This document shows, piece by piece, positions 1 to 8,513 of a DNA stretch of 64,000 nucleotides. The stretch comes from Candidatus Moraniibacteriota bacterium (GTDB lineage Bacteria > Patescibacteria > Paceibacteria > Moranbacterales > UBA2206), in contig JAUSNP010000003.1 in NCBI GenBank assembly GCA_030645735.1, positions 62,001 to 126,000 on the forward strand, read 5' to 3'. A program made the translations under genes and the position numbers. How positions within the stretch are numbered: the stretch's first letter is position 1; each line of letters starts with the position of its first letter. The notes beneath the pieces were generated by a model. That model worked only from the letters and a program-made list of their open reading frames with translations, searched no databases and was not told where the DNA came from.

Positions 1-157
1 CTTGTAACTCTTCCAATTCATATCTCCTTCTAACTGCGACATAGAAAAAATCCTTCTAAATAAAATTATTCTTCCCGTCGAATTTTCGACGACCCATTGC
101 CCAAAAGAACTAAACACTATCAGAAAATTTACAGCAAAAATCATTTTGTGTCAATCA

Positions 158-181
158 AAAAAGTCGGGAAACCCGACTAAT
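158..181 (-). terminator. Rho-independent terminator of polA
   Basis: A 7-bp perfect stem (162-168 with 172-178, AGTCGGG/CCCGACT) with a three-base loop is followed on the minus strand by a run of T. It lies 30 bases beyond the polA stop codon. The rest of 1-211 holds no gene; a small palindrome (78-93) is the only other structure. Confidence 0.8.
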
Positions 182-211
182 TTTTAATTTTGAGATTTCA
201 ATTTTAAACTT

Positions 212-2950
212 TTATATTTCTCCCCAATTATCCCCAATCTGCACATCCACTACCAATGGAACCTTGAGTTTGATGACTTGTTCCATGGCGGTTTTTATTT
301 TTTGCGCAAAAGTTTCCGCGATTTCTTCTTTGACTTCAAACAAAAGTTCATCATGCACTTGCAAGATTGTGCGGGCCTGGCCGGCAAATTCAGCCACGAC
401 TTTTTCAGCTTCAATCATAGCCAATTTCATGATGTCAGCCGCCATGCCTTGGATTGGCATATTGATGGCCATACGTTCAGCACCAGATTGCACTTGGAAA
501 TTGGCCGAGTTTATTTCTGGAATGTAACGACGGCGACCCAGTTGTGTTTCCACGAATAAATTTTTCTTGGCTTCCTGCTTGGTGTCGTGCATATATTTGG
601 CCACGCCCGAGAACTTTTCCATATATTCATTGATGAAATTCTTGGCTTCTTCACGATCAATGCCGGCCGAAGCCGCAAAGCCAAACACGCCCATACCATA
701 GATGATGCCGAAGTTCAACGCCTTGGCCTTGCTGCGCATTTTTTCTGTGACTTGCGACATGGAAACCTTGTTGATGATGGAAGCAGTCGCGCGATGAATG
801 TCTTCGCCTTTGGTGAAAGCTTCGATCATGTTTTTGTCGCCCGACACATGCGCCACCACTCGCAAATCAATTTGTGAATAATCAGCACTGACCAATTTGA
901 AACCTTTCTCTGCCTCAAAAGCCGTGCGCAAAAGTTGCCCCACATCAGTTTTGATCGGAATGTTTTGCAAATTTGGATCAGAAGATGACAGTCGTCCAGT
1001 GGCTGCCACCGCTTGATTGAACGAGGTGTGAATGCGTGAATTATCATCCACCAACTTCGGCAATGAATCTAGATAGGTTGTCTTCAATTTGAAAATTTCA
1101 CGATATTCTTCAATCTTTTCAATGATCTTGTGTTCTCCGCGCAATTTTGTGAGCTCAGCTGAAGCAGTAGAAAAACCAGTTTTCAATTTCTTCACATTGT
1201 CTGTCGGAATCTGCAAAGTTTCAAACAAAACATCCGCCACTTGTTTGGGCGAACTGATATTGAAATCTTTGCCCGCCAGCTGGTGAATGCTTTTTTCCAG
1301 AATGGCGATGCGTTTTTCAATGGTTTCCGAAATGCCAACAAAAATAGTCTTGTTTAAATGGATGCCATGCATTTCAATCTCAGCCAAAATCTTGACCAAG
1401 GGCATTTCAATTTTTTGCAAAACAGTTTCCAGATTATGCTTCTCACCCTGTTGCATGGAAATATCTTGAATTTTTTTCTGATGAATGCTTTCCACTTTGA
1501 AAACATAGTCTGCGCGCTGACAAATCTGTTGTGCCACTTCAGTCGCCGATTCAATTTCCAAGCCCAGTTGGCCTTTTTTGTTAGCTGCTGACAATTCTTC
1601 ACCCAATTCTTCCAAAACGATGTTTTCCAATTCAACTTTGCCACCGGGATTCAAAACATAGGCCGACAACATCACGTCCCAATAAATATTTTTGAGTTCA
1701 ATTCCATATTTTCGCAAAACTTCAAACGCATGTTTCAAATCATAACCAATTTTTCTGATTTTTTCATTTTCAAAAATGGTTTTCAACCTGGCAAAACTCT
1801 CAACTGAATATTCCACATAACCGGCGCGTCCGGTCTTGTGACAAATCGCCACGCCCTGGATGGTGCTGGCAAAATATTTTTCCCCGCCTCGCGTCGACGA
1901 GTGGTCGTCTCCACGAGTCGAGGCGGGTCCAACTGTCTTTAGTGTAATCGCAATTTCTTCTTGCTCACTTAATAATTTCACGAAATCATCCATTTTTTCT
2001 GGGGTTATCAATTCAAATTTGAAATCTTTCACGCCAGCCGCATCAGTACTACTCGCTTTCATATCTCCACTTCCTTGTCCTGGCAATCGCTTAATCAATG
2101 AAAAGAAATTCAATTCTTGAAAAAGTCTGACAATCGTCGGCCGATCAAACTCGCGCGTCACCGCTTTTTCCAAATCCAATTGCACCGGCGCGTCCAACAC
2201 AATGGTTGCCAACCACTTGCTTTTGAAAGCCAAGACTTTGTTTTTTTCCAATTTGTCTTTCACTGCGCCTTTGATTTCCGCAATGTTTTCATAAACCTTT
2301 TCCACCGTGTCATATTTTTGCAAAAGAGTGGTAGCGGTTTTTTCACCGATGCCTTTGACGCCTGGAATATTGTCCGAAGCATCCCCACGCAAACTCTTGT
2401 AATCAATCATTTGATCCGGTCGCAAACCGAACCTTTCAAAAACTTCTGGTGCGCCATAGAGCACAGTGTCAGTAATGCCACGACGCAACGCAAAAACTTT
2501 GGTAGTGTCATTCACTAATTGCAAAGTGTCCAAATCGCCAGTCACGATGATATTTTCAATGCCTGCATTCAATTTTTTTGATTGTGTCACGATGGTTCCA
2601 ATCACATCATCCGCCTCAAAACCTTCTTTTTCATAAATCGGAATGTTGAAAGCGCGCACCAATTCCTTGACGCGATCAATCTGCGCATACAACTCATCCG
2701 GCGCCTTGGTGCGAGTGGCTTTGTATTCCGCATATTCCTCATGACGAAAAGTCGGCGCCTTCAAATCGAAAGTGGCGATGATATAGTCCGGCTGAAATCT
2801 TTCAATCACGCTGAGCAGTGTCGAAGCAAAACCATAAACCGCATTCACCAACTCGCCTGACTTGGTCGACAACGGTGGCAAAGCATGAAACGAACGATGA
2901 ATAATCGCATTGCCGTCGATAACTACTAGTTTTTTAGTCTTTTTTTCCAT
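212..2950 (-). CDS. polA: DNA polymerase I
   Basis: Family A polymerase of 912 residues for Okazaki-fragment maturation and repair. The N-terminal ~290 residues form a complete 5' nuclease domain (FEADDVIG, GDLDTLQL, SLRGDASDNIPGVKGIG). The middle is a 3'-5' exonuclease-like fold in which the first metal-binding acidic motif is lost (IAITLKT where active enzymes have an FDTET-type motif), so proofreading is probably absent. The C-terminal polymerase domain is intact: ADYSQIDLRV, the O-helix KALNFGIIYG and the VHDELLFEV motif. A 45-base palindromic insert (1883-1927) sits in frame at about residues 342-356, at the start of the degenerate exonuclease domain. There is no Shine-Dalgarno sequence before the ATG. 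The TrmB-family gene lies 46 bases upstream on the same strand. Confidence 0.97.
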   Translation of the reverse strand: MEKKTKKLVVIDGNAIIHRSFHALPPLSTKSGELVNAVYGFASTLLSVIERFQPDYIIATFDLKAPTFRHEEYAEYKATRTKAPDELYAQIDRVKELVRAFNIPIYEKEGFEADDVIGTIVTQSKKLNAGIENIIVTGDLDTLQLVNDTTKVFALRRGITDTVLYGAPEVFERFGLRPDQMIDYKSLRGDASDNIPGVKGIGEKTATTLLQKYDTVEKVYENIAEIKGAVKDKLEKNKVLAFKSKWLATIVLDAPVQLDLEKAVTREFDRPTIVRLFQELNFFSLIKRLPGQGSGDMKASSTDAAGVKDFKFELITPEKMDDFVKLLSEQEEIAITLKTVGPASTRGDDHSSTRGGEKYFASTIQGVAICHKTGRAGYVEYSVESFARLKTIFENEKIRKIGYDLKHAFEVLRKYGIELKNIYWDVMLSAYVLNPGGKVELENIVLEELGEELSAANKKGQLGLEIESATEVAQQICQRADYVFKVESIHQKKIQDISMQQGEKHNLETVLQKIEMPLVKILAEIEMHGIHLNKTIFVGISETIEKRIAILEKSIHQLAGKDFNISSPKQVADVLFETLQIPTDNVKKLKTGFSTASAELTKLRGEHKIIEKIEEYREIFKLKTTYLDSLPKLVDDNSRIHTSFNQAVAATGRLSSSDPNLQNIPIKTDVGQLLRTAFEAEKGFKLVSADYSQIDLRVVAHVSGDKNMIEAFTKGEDIHRATASIINKVSMSQVTEKMRSKAKALNFGIIYGMGVFGFAASAGIDREEAKNFINEYMEKFSGVAKYMHDTKQEAKKNLFVETQLGRRRYIPEINSANFQVQSGAERMAINMPIQGMAADIMKLAMIEAEKVVAEFAGQARTILQVHDELLFEVKEEIAETFAQKIKTAMEQVIKLKVPLVVDVQIGDNWGEI
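1883..1927. repeat. In-frame palindromic insert within polA
   Basis: Arms CCCGCCTCG (1883-1891) and CGAGGCGGG (1919-1927) are perfect inverted repeats, and the interior is partly self-complementary. It is GC-rich against an AT-rich gene and encodes a Ser/Thr/Arg/Gly/Asp-rich loop. It looks like a palindromic element accepted in frame. Confidence 0.7.
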
Positions 2951-2996
2951 ATATTAAGTATATACATTCAAAACACTTATTACAAACAATTTCAAA

Positions 2997-3779
2997 TTAA
3001 CTTTCTTTAGCATTTTCCCACAGCTTATCCACGATGCTTTCCATCATCTCAACTAAATATTTATCTTCAATCACAATGGCCAAGGGAGCCAATGGTTGCC
3101 AGAAGATAACTTTGTTGCCAAAAAGTTGAAAAGACGTCTGAAATGGGAAGAAGCCCTTGAGCAATCTTGTCTCTCGCAATTCCTTCTCATCTGTTTCTTT
3201 TAGAGTTTCGGCATCCTTACTTGGCAAAAGCAAGGCATTGATGAAAAGTTTCTTTTCTAAACGTTCTTTTATCCATTTCTTTTCATCCGCCCAAGAAATA
3301 AACCCAATAAAATCCTGTACCGATCCACAAAACCAGATTTTTCCATTGGCCTCTTCCAGAATGTTAAAAAATATTTTTCTAAAATCATCATTGCCATGAA
3401 ATATTTTTATTTTCGTTGGCATTTCACCTTGTTGATAATTAGCCAACAGACTTGGCATAGCTGACACCAATGCATTTTCTTTTTGAGAATATTCTTGTTT
3501 TTTCTCTCTAAATTTTTCCAAAACTAGAGATGGTGGCTCAACAAAAAAGTTTCTGGAATATTTCTTCTTATCAGAAAATTTTGCCAGGCCTTTTTCTTCC
3601 AACCTTTTAATAATCTTATATACATTTGGTCTAGCAATATTCAAATGCTTGGCAATTCCAGATATCGAAGAAGCGCCCATCTTTAGGGAAATTATGTATG
3701 TTTCTATTTCCAAATCAGACAAACCAAGCTCCTTTAGAGGATTGTATAGAACATTATAAATGTTATTGTTTTCTTCCAT
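2997..3779 (-). CDS. TrmB-family transcriptional regulator
   Basis: A 260-residue protein with an N-terminal winged helix (residues ~15-75, including SISGIAKHLNIARPNVYKIIKRLEEKG), a short coiled segment and a C-terminal effector-like domain of the kind found in TrmB-type regulators. The family binds DNA as a dimer and often senses sugars; the ligand here is unknown. Its promoter is divergent from that of the orphan gene at 3995, and both contain copies of AGTGTATACT, so autoregulation and control of that neighbour are likely (inference). It has no Shine-Dalgarno sequence. It is one of three paralogous TrmB-like regulators in the window (also 20793 and 33846). Confidence 0.85.
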   Translation of the reverse strand: MEENNNIYNVLYNPLKELGLSDLEIETYIISLKMGASSISGIAKHLNIARPNVYKIIKRLEEKGLAKFSDKKKYSRNFFVEPPSLVLEKFREKKQEYSQKENALVSAMPSLLANYQQGEMPTKIKIFHGNDDFRKIFFNILEEANGKIWFCGSVQDFIGFISWADEKKWIKERLEKKLFINALLLPSKDAETLKETDEKELRETRLLKGFFPFQTSFQLFGNKVIFWQPLAPLAIVIEDKYLVEMMESIVDKLWENAKES

Positions 3780-3829
3780 GGCTTAAAATCAAGTAAAAAT
3801 CACTATTTTTATGTTGTAAGTGTATACTC

Positions 3830-3858
3830 ATGATATACATATCAAAGAAATATGTCAA
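3830..3858 (-). promoter_or_regulatory. Promoter of the TrmB gene with putative operator
   Basis: On the minus strand TTGACA (3853-3858) is separated by 17 bases from TATCAT (3830-3835). An inverted repeat TGTATA-N7-TATACA (3821-3839) overlaps the -10 element. Confidence 0.65.
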
Positions 3859-3864
3859 TATTCC

Positions 3865-3893
3865 TTGACTTTTACCAATTTATAGTGTATACT
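3865..3893 (+). promoter_or_regulatory. Promoter of the orphan gene at 3995
   Basis: TTGACT (3865-3870), a 17-base spacer, then TATACT (3888-3893). The decamer AGTGTATACT at 3884-3893 covers the -10 box and recurs exactly at 3819-3828, which suggests a shared operator. The expected leader is about 95 bases. Confidence 0.8.
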
Positions 3894-3994
3894 ACATAGT
3901 CAAGCTAAGAACAGGAAACGAACCCAAAGCTTGAAGAACCTTAAAAACTCAATAGTCCAATATCGGATAAAACCAATTTTCCAAGGAGAAAACA

Positions 3995-4300
3995 ATGAGA
4001 AACAGTATCTGCAAAAAGAGTGGGGTTATTACGAGGATAAAAATAACCTTCACTAAGAAGGGTAGCACTTCCGTATCAGAGGCATTCTTTGATACACGAG
4101 AAGTGACAACGGCGACTAGAGCAGAATCTCCACAATACAGTGATTTGACTAGTTGTGGCTCGTCAATGCCCTTTGTTACAAAAATAAAGGGTACACAAGA
4201 GGTCAAGGCACTGATAAAACAGCGCTACGGGACAGAAATTGAAGTTCAAAAAATACAGACCGAATGTTGGTATTCACCAACATATTCATACGGTCCGTAG
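3995..4300 (+). CDS. Orphan small protein, 101 residues
   Basis: No family recognised. The basic, Thr/Ser-rich N-terminus (residues 1-45) leads to a C-terminal half with alternating charged and hydrophobic residues, ending in a Tyr/Pro/Gly-rich tail. There is no signal peptide or membrane segment. The start is well supported by AAGGAG placed 8 bases before the ATG. A consensus promoter precedes it and a strong terminator follows, so it is a self-contained transcription unit. Its divergent promoter shares an operator-like decamer with the TrmB gene, its probable regulator. Confidence 0.6.
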   Translation: MRNSICKKSGVITRIKITFTKKGSTSVSEAFFDTREVTTATRAESPQYSDLTSCGSSMPFVTKIKGTQEVKALIKQRYGTEIEVQKIQTECWYSPTYSYGP

Positions 4301-4371
4301 TGTAGTAATGCCTTATCCAAACTCCGATTACCACAGGCTTCGAGGCAACCTGACAGCAAGCCTCTCAATCA

Positions 4372-4406
4372 CCCCGAACAATTATCACATTGTTCGGGGC
4401 TTTTTA
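4372..4406 (+). terminator. Terminator of the orphan gene
   Basis: Perfect 11-bp stem CCCCGAACAAT/ATTGTTCGGGG (4372-4382 with 4389-4399) with a six-base loop, followed by CTTTTTATT. Confidence 0.92.
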
Positions 4407-4421
4407 TTGTTGAAAAATTTA

Positions 4422-4458
4422 AAAGCCGCTGGGAAGTTATTCCACAGCGGCTTTGTCA
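4422..4458. terminator. Second hairpin, possible bidirectional terminator
   Basis: Stem AAAGCCGCTG/CAGCGGCTTT (4422-4431 with 4445-4454). The poly-T tract is short on either strand. The rest of 4301-4660 contains a weak inverted repeat, GGGTCA/TGACCC (4496-4527), and no gene I can support. Confidence 0.5.
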
Positions 4459-4660
4459 TACTAAATAAACAGAATTGCCATAATTTATGGCGACGGGGTC
4501 AAGTTTTGAAGATTTGAAGTCTGACCCTCGAGAATTGGCATGGTTGGGATTTGAATTAGCTAAAACAAATCATTCCACCAATTCAAAGTTAGATTGTCAC
4601 TACTCGTGCATCACGCAATGCACATCACAACAGAATTACTAAACAGCGAGTATTGGATGC

Positions 4661-5098
4661 CTAGCACTCCTCATCCTTGTCATCAATTTCCATATCCCAT
4701 GATTCAAGCTCGGGATATTCATCCTGATCTAAACCAGGGAATCCATCATCATCAACATCCTCTTCCGAAAAATTGGAATCGTCGTCGTCAGCACCGTCAA
4801 CAGCGGCGGCATCTGCAGCATCTTCACGTCGTTGTTCCTCTGCTGCATCATCAATCTTATCTAAGCACTTGTCGCAGTGAAAAAACGGCTGGGATAAAAG
4901 CTCCTTTTTAGCTTCTTCCTGCATTTCTTCATTAGAAACGTTGTATGGATTGTTCTCACTATCCTTAGCGAAGACACCCAATACAAGAACATCTACCGTT
5001 TCAGGACACAAGCAACACCTAATTTCCTTGCCTCCCTCTCTGGTTTCACGCTCAATAAAAGCCGTGAAATTACCCATTGGAAAGATATCCATGTGCAT
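4661..5098 (-). CDS. Acidic zinc-ribbon-like orphan protein
   Basis: 145 residues. The N-terminal ~80 residues carry CLCP (residues ~29-32) and, about 45 residues later, CDKC, two CxxC knuckles able to hold one zinc ion. The C-terminal ~60 residues are a highly acidic, probably disordered tail rich in Asp and Glu. No family recognised; the layout resembles acidic tails that mimic nucleic acid or contact basic partners, but the function is unknown. The start is supported by AAAGGAG seven bases before the ATG and a consensus promoter about 135 bases upstream. The leader holds two more Shine-Dalgarno-like motifs (GGAGGAA, AAGGAGGA) without start codons. Confidence 0.6.
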   Translation of the reverse strand: MHMDIFPMGNFTAFIERETREGGKEIRCCLCPETVDVLVLGVFAKDSENNPYNVSNEEMQEEAKKELLSQPFFHCDKCLDKIDDAAEEQRREDAADAAAVDGADDDDSNFSEEDVDDDGFPGLDQDEYPELESWDMEIDDKDEEC

Positions 5099-5233
5099 GA
5101 CATACTCCTTTGTAACTTTACTACGTTATTGCTCAAATGAGCCTAACAAGATCCTACAACTTTAAAAATATCCTCCTTAATTTATTTGTTAAACAACAAT
5201 TCCTCCAGTGAACACTATTGTCCACCACAAGCT

Positions 5234-5262
5234 AGTTTATTTGAAAAGCGTGTCTTTGTCAA
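5234..5262 (-). promoter_or_regulatory. Promoter of the acidic zinc-ribbon gene
   Basis: On the minus strand TTGACA (5257-5262), a 17-base spacer and TAAACT (5234-5239). The palindrome at 5276-5292 lies 13 bases upstream of the -35 box. Confidence 0.7.
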
Positions 5263-5275
5263 CGTAAAACTAGCC

Positions 5276-5569
5276 TGCTGGAAATTCCAGCATACTGAAA
5301 TTTTACAACACACATATCATTATCACGAATTATAACTTCGAGTTTTTGAACTATAAAGAAACTCTTAATAGTTCGAATGGATTTATTTTTTAAATTGCGC
5401 TGGCTTAGCTAAGCCAATTCCGGAAATTCCGGAATTGGCTCTAATAGTGAATCGCTTATCTTACGAAATATACAAAAAACCCGCCTTTCAGAGGGTAAAA
5501 AATTTTCATCAGTTTATATTATTTTTTATTTTTAATCCATTTGAGTTATCCGGAATTTCCGGATAACTC
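5276..5569. repeat. Three palindromes with a common GGAA(A/T)TTCC core
   Basis: Near-symmetrical palindromes with a single central base: 5276-5292 (arms TGCTGGAA/TTCCAGCA), 5412-5440 (arms AGCCAATTCCGGAA and complement) and 5543-5569 (arms GAGTTATCCGGAA and complement). A fourth perfect palindrome, TGGCTTAGCTAAGCCA (5401-5416), overlaps the second. They fill the 488-base gap between the DinD-like gene and the zinc-ribbon gene, which otherwise holds no gene. Confidence 0.75.
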
Positions 5570-5586
5570 AGGCAACACTCAAATAA

Positions 5587-6435
5587 CTAATTTTTCAATT
5601 TTTTTACAGTTTTATTTTTTAGCAAAAAATTCCTGCCAGTCACCACACTTTTGCCAGTTTTTTCTTCCAAGGCTAGTCTCGCGTCTTTGGCGATTTTGCC
5701 ACCTTTTTTCGCTGGGATTTTATTTTCTTCCAAACCTCTCGCCTCATCTGTTTCCGCAATTCTTCTGGTAGAAATTTCAGCCAGTGCCGTGAAAATCAAT
5801 TCTTCTTCACTCATGTGATCACGCAAATTTTGTGTTTTCAGGCCTTTCAAATTTTTGTGATCTTTGACTGATAAATCTGTCCATTCTTCATGAATGATGT
5901 TGGTCAGGATCGCAAACTCTTCGCCTCTTTTCACTTCATTGCCACTCCAATAATCCGTCAGCTTATTTCTCACTTCCTGCCCCATCATTCTTTGTTGAAT
6001 CCATGCCGCACTGCGTCCTTGTTTTTGCCAATATTCTCTGGAACGATTGAGGGCTATTTCCGGATCAGTCATTTCCTGCATTCTTTCATAACCAACTTTC
6101 GCTAACCACAATTTTACTGGTTCGGCTTTTGGACTTGGTACCGATTGAATCAATCGCAATAAAGTTTCTACATTAGCTGCATCAGTCTCATAATATTTAC
6201 CATCAGTAGCCATAAATTTCAGTTGGTGACAATTTGTCACCGACTCATTTCCCTCTTTCCCCAATCTCTCCTTAAGTTTATTCCAGTATTTTCTAGCTGT
6301 TTTATAATCATTCTGTTGAATTAAGGCTTGCATAATATCAACCACCGAAAAATACCAAACCTCAGTTTTCTCGTCATAATGCCGACGAATCTTAAAGTTT
6401 TCAAAAATAGCCAGTGAGTTTTGATTTTTTTCCAT
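5587..6435 (-). CDS. DinD-like Bro-N domain protein
   Basis: 282 residues. The N-terminal ~100 residues (VWYFSVVDIMQAL, then ARKYWNKLKERL) match the Bro-N/antirepressor fold found in phage antirepressors and bacterial DNA-damage-inducible protein D. The C-terminal half, with DHKNLKGLKTQNLRDHMSE and IAETDEARGL, matches the DinD C-terminal region. The E. coli DinD protein (274 residues) inhibits RecA function, so a role in recombination control is plausible. There is no Shine-Dalgarno sequence. Three symmetrical palindromes follow it. It stands alone, with no phage genes nearby. Confidence 0.75.
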   Translation of the reverse strand: MEKNQNSLAIFENFKIRRHYDEKTEVWYFSVVDIMQALIQQNDYKTARKYWNKLKERLGKEGNESVTNCHQLKFMATDGKYYETDAANVETLLRLIQSVPSPKAEPVKLWLAKVGYERMQEMTDPEIALNRSREYWQKQGRSAAWIQQRMMGQEVRNKLTDYWSGNEVKRGEEFAILTNIIHEEWTDLSVKDHKNLKGLKTQNLRDHMSEEELIFTALAEISTRRIAETDEARGLEENKIPAKKGGKIAKDARLALEEKTGKSVVTGRNFLLKNKTVKKLKN

Positions 6436-6509
6436 AGTTTTTATTTTTATTGCTTACAGTGTTATTATATCACTAGGCATCTTTCCGTCAAGTCACCTAT
6501 CCACACAAG

Positions 6510-6535
6510 CAAAAACCCGCCTTTCAGCGGGTTTT
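6510..6535 (-). terminator. Terminator of the cyclophilin gene
   Basis: Stem AAAACCCGC/GCGGGTTTT (6512-6520 with 6527-6535), six-base loop, followed by T on the minus strand; 18 bases after the cyclophilin stop. Confidence 0.85.
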
Positions 6536-6552
6536 CAAGTTCAACTAGATTT

Positions 6553-7305
6553 CTATTTTTCCAAAAGTTCCACACCAGTGATCACTACATTCTCCACTGG
6601 TCGATCCCCAGGGACGGTTTTCACGTTTTCAATTTTGAGGGCCACGTCCATGCCAGAGACCACACTACCAAACACGGTGTAGCTGGGTGGCAATGGCGCT
6701 TCGGGGCTGGCAGTCACAATGAAAAATTGTGAACCATTAGTATTTGGTCCTGCATTGGCCATCGCCAGTGTGCCTTGTGGATATTTTTCTGTGCCTTTCA
6801 ATTCATCCTTGAAACGATAGTCTGGGCCACCCATGCCCCAATTGCTCGTGTTGGCATTTCTTGAGTTCGGGTCACCACCTTGAATCATGAAGCCCTTGAT
6901 CACACGATGAAATTTCAAATTGTCATAGAAACCAGCACTGGCTAGTTTCAAAAAGTTGCCCACTGTCACTGGAGTTTCAGCGTTGTTGAATTTGAATTGG
7001 ATGTCCCCCATACTGGTTTTCAAAACGGCTCCGGTATATTTTTTGACCAAGGCTGAATTATCGCCCAATGTTTTTGCTACGTCTCCCATAGAATTGTTTT
7101 CGTTTAATGTATTATTTAGTCTTTCGTTTTCTTTGTTGGTCGCATCCTGGACATTTTGTTGCGCTGTGTTTTTCAAAGCAATCATGTCCTTGGTGTTGCC
7201 CACCGGATCGGTAATCGGATTGGCAATCCCCGTCTTGTCACCACCCGAGCACCCCGCCAGCACCAAGATCGCCAGCATCGGCAAAACAATTCTCATTTTT
7301 CGCAT
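6553..7305 (-). CDS. Lipoprotein cyclophilin-type peptidyl-prolyl isomerase
   Basis: 250 residues. It starts with a lipoprotein signal peptide whose lipobox LAGC places the lipidated cysteine at about residue 19, so it is anchored outside the cytoplasmic membrane. Residues ~90-245 form a complete cyclophilin domain with FHRVIKGFMIQGGDP, NTNGSQFFI and YTVFGSVVSGMD, including the catalytic Arg and the Phe/Met/Gln pocket. A Thr/Asn-rich linker separates anchor and domain. It should speed folding of exported proteins at proline bonds. There is no Shine-Dalgarno sequence; the leader is A/T only. Its terminator is at 6510. Confidence 0.93.
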   Translation of the reverse strand: MRKMRIVLPMLAILVLAGCSGGDKTGIANPITDPVGNTKDMIALKNTAQQNVQDATNKENERLNNTLNENNSMGDVAKTLGDNSALVKKYTGAVLKTSMGDIQFKFNNAETPVTVGNFLKLASAGFYDNLKFHRVIKGFMIQGGDPNSRNANTSNWGMGGPDYRFKDELKGTEKYPQGTLAMANAGPNTNGSQFFIVTASPEAPLPPSYTVFGSVVSGMDVALKIENVKTVPGDRPVENVVITGVELLEK

Positions 7306-7460
7306 ACTTTTTTTTATTTTTAATTATTTGGGTTAAGAACTCTTTAACCCGTTAATTCTTTAACTCGTTAATCATCATTATACAGTAAAATAGGAATATG
7401 ATAAATTCCCATTTTTTCTCTTTCAAGCTATAATCACATCATAATTATTATTCAATATCA

Positions 7461-8462
7461 ATGACTCATTCCAAGACTTCTGGATTTTGGCCGGTAGCTT
7501 CAGCGTTGGGTGGCAATCTTTTGGTCACTATTTTCAAATTTGTTGGTTTTTTCCTATCCGGCTCGGGGGCGCTTTTTTCCGAGGGCATTCACAGTTTTGC
7601 TGACACAGCTAATCAAGCCTTTCTGATGATTGGTATTCAGAGGTCATCCAAAAAAGCAGACGCTGAATTTTCCTATGGCTATGGCCATGAAAGATTTTTC
7701 TGGGCGCTCATTTCCGCTTGTGGAATTTTCTTTTTGGGCGCTGGCGTGACAATCTACAAGGGCATCACCGATTTGCAACATTCTGTTGCGGTCCACATTT
7801 CACCAATTATTTTTATCTTGCTTTTTGTTTCTTTTTTGATTGAAGGCGCCACCTTCATCATTGCTTTTCGCGCTATCAAAATCAAAGATCGTAGCATTGC
7901 CTATTCCTTGCGCGTTGGCGACCCATCTTCTATTGCCGTGCTCTATGAAGATGGCGTGGCCGTGTTGGGCATCCTCATTGCTTTTCTCAGTATTGCTCTG
8001 ACCTATCTAACTGGCAAACATTATTGGGATGCGCTGGGTTCAATTTTGATTGGAGTTCTCTTGGCCATTGTAGCTGTCATCTTGATTGCCAAAAATCGTG
8101 AATATCTAATGGAAAAATCCATGCCCGAAGAAATGCGCGATCGCATCATCAAAATTTTGGAAAGTGAAATTGCCATTGAAAAAGTCATCGACTTCAAATC
8201 CTCAACTTTGGATTTTGGCAAATATCGCATCAAATGTGAAGTTGAATTTCATGGCCCAGCCTTGATCAAATCGATGTATCGCGATGGCGATCTCAAGGAA
8301 GAATTTGAATATATCAACAATGACTATGATGAATTTGTGCGCTTCTGCGTAGACTACATTGATCGCGTCCCCCGCCTCATTGGTAGCAAAATCGACAAGA
8401 TTGAAAAGAAAATTCAACAAGAATTTCCCGAAGTGATCCATGTGGATATTGAAATAAACTAA
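7461..8462 (+). CDS. Cation diffusion facilitator family efflux transporter
   Basis: 333 residues. Six membrane segments (residues ~10-210) are followed by a cytoplasmic domain of ~120 residues. The transport-site motif HSFAD (HxxxD) is present in the second helix. In the fifth helix the Asp of the usual H/DxxxD pair is present (YEDGVAV) but its partner is not, so metal specificity may differ from zinc transporters. The family exports divalent cations by proton antiport. The cytoplasmic domain is somewhat longer and more acidic than usual and may sense metal. A TATAAT (7429-7434) lies 26 bases before the ATG with only a poor -35 box. Confidence 0.9.
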   Translation: MTHSKTSGFWPVASALGGNLLVTIFKFVGFFLSGSGALFSEGIHSFADTANQAFLMIGIQRSSKKADAEFSYGYGHERFFWALISACGIFFLGAGVTIYKGITDLQHSVAVHISPIIFILLFVSFLIEGATFIIAFRAIKIKDRSIAYSLRVGDPSSIAVLYEDGVAVLGILIAFLSIALTYLTGKHYWDALGSILIGVLLAIVAVILIAKNREYLMEKSMPEEMRDRIIKILESEIAIEKVIDFKSSTLDFGKYRIKCEVEFHGPALIKSMYRDGDLKEEFEYINNDYDEFVRFCVDYIDRVPRLIGSKIDKIEKKIQQEFPEVIHVDIEIN

Positions 8463-8472
8463 AACAAAGAAA

Positions 8473-8497
8473 AAAGCCGTCATTCCTGACCGGCTTT
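8473..8497. terminator. Bidirectional terminator between convergent genes
   Basis: Stem AAAGCCG/CGGCTTT (8473-8479 with 8491-8497) between the converging transporter gene and the small zinc-ribbon gene. The A-rich left flank gives a T tract on the minus strand. Confidence 0.6.
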
Positions 8498-8513
8498 GAT
8501 GTCATGCCAAACC

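Noticed and set aside
5587..6435. A prophage, because of the antirepressor-like Bro-N domain.
   Set aside because: The C-terminal half matches DinD, and no other phage genes are nearby.
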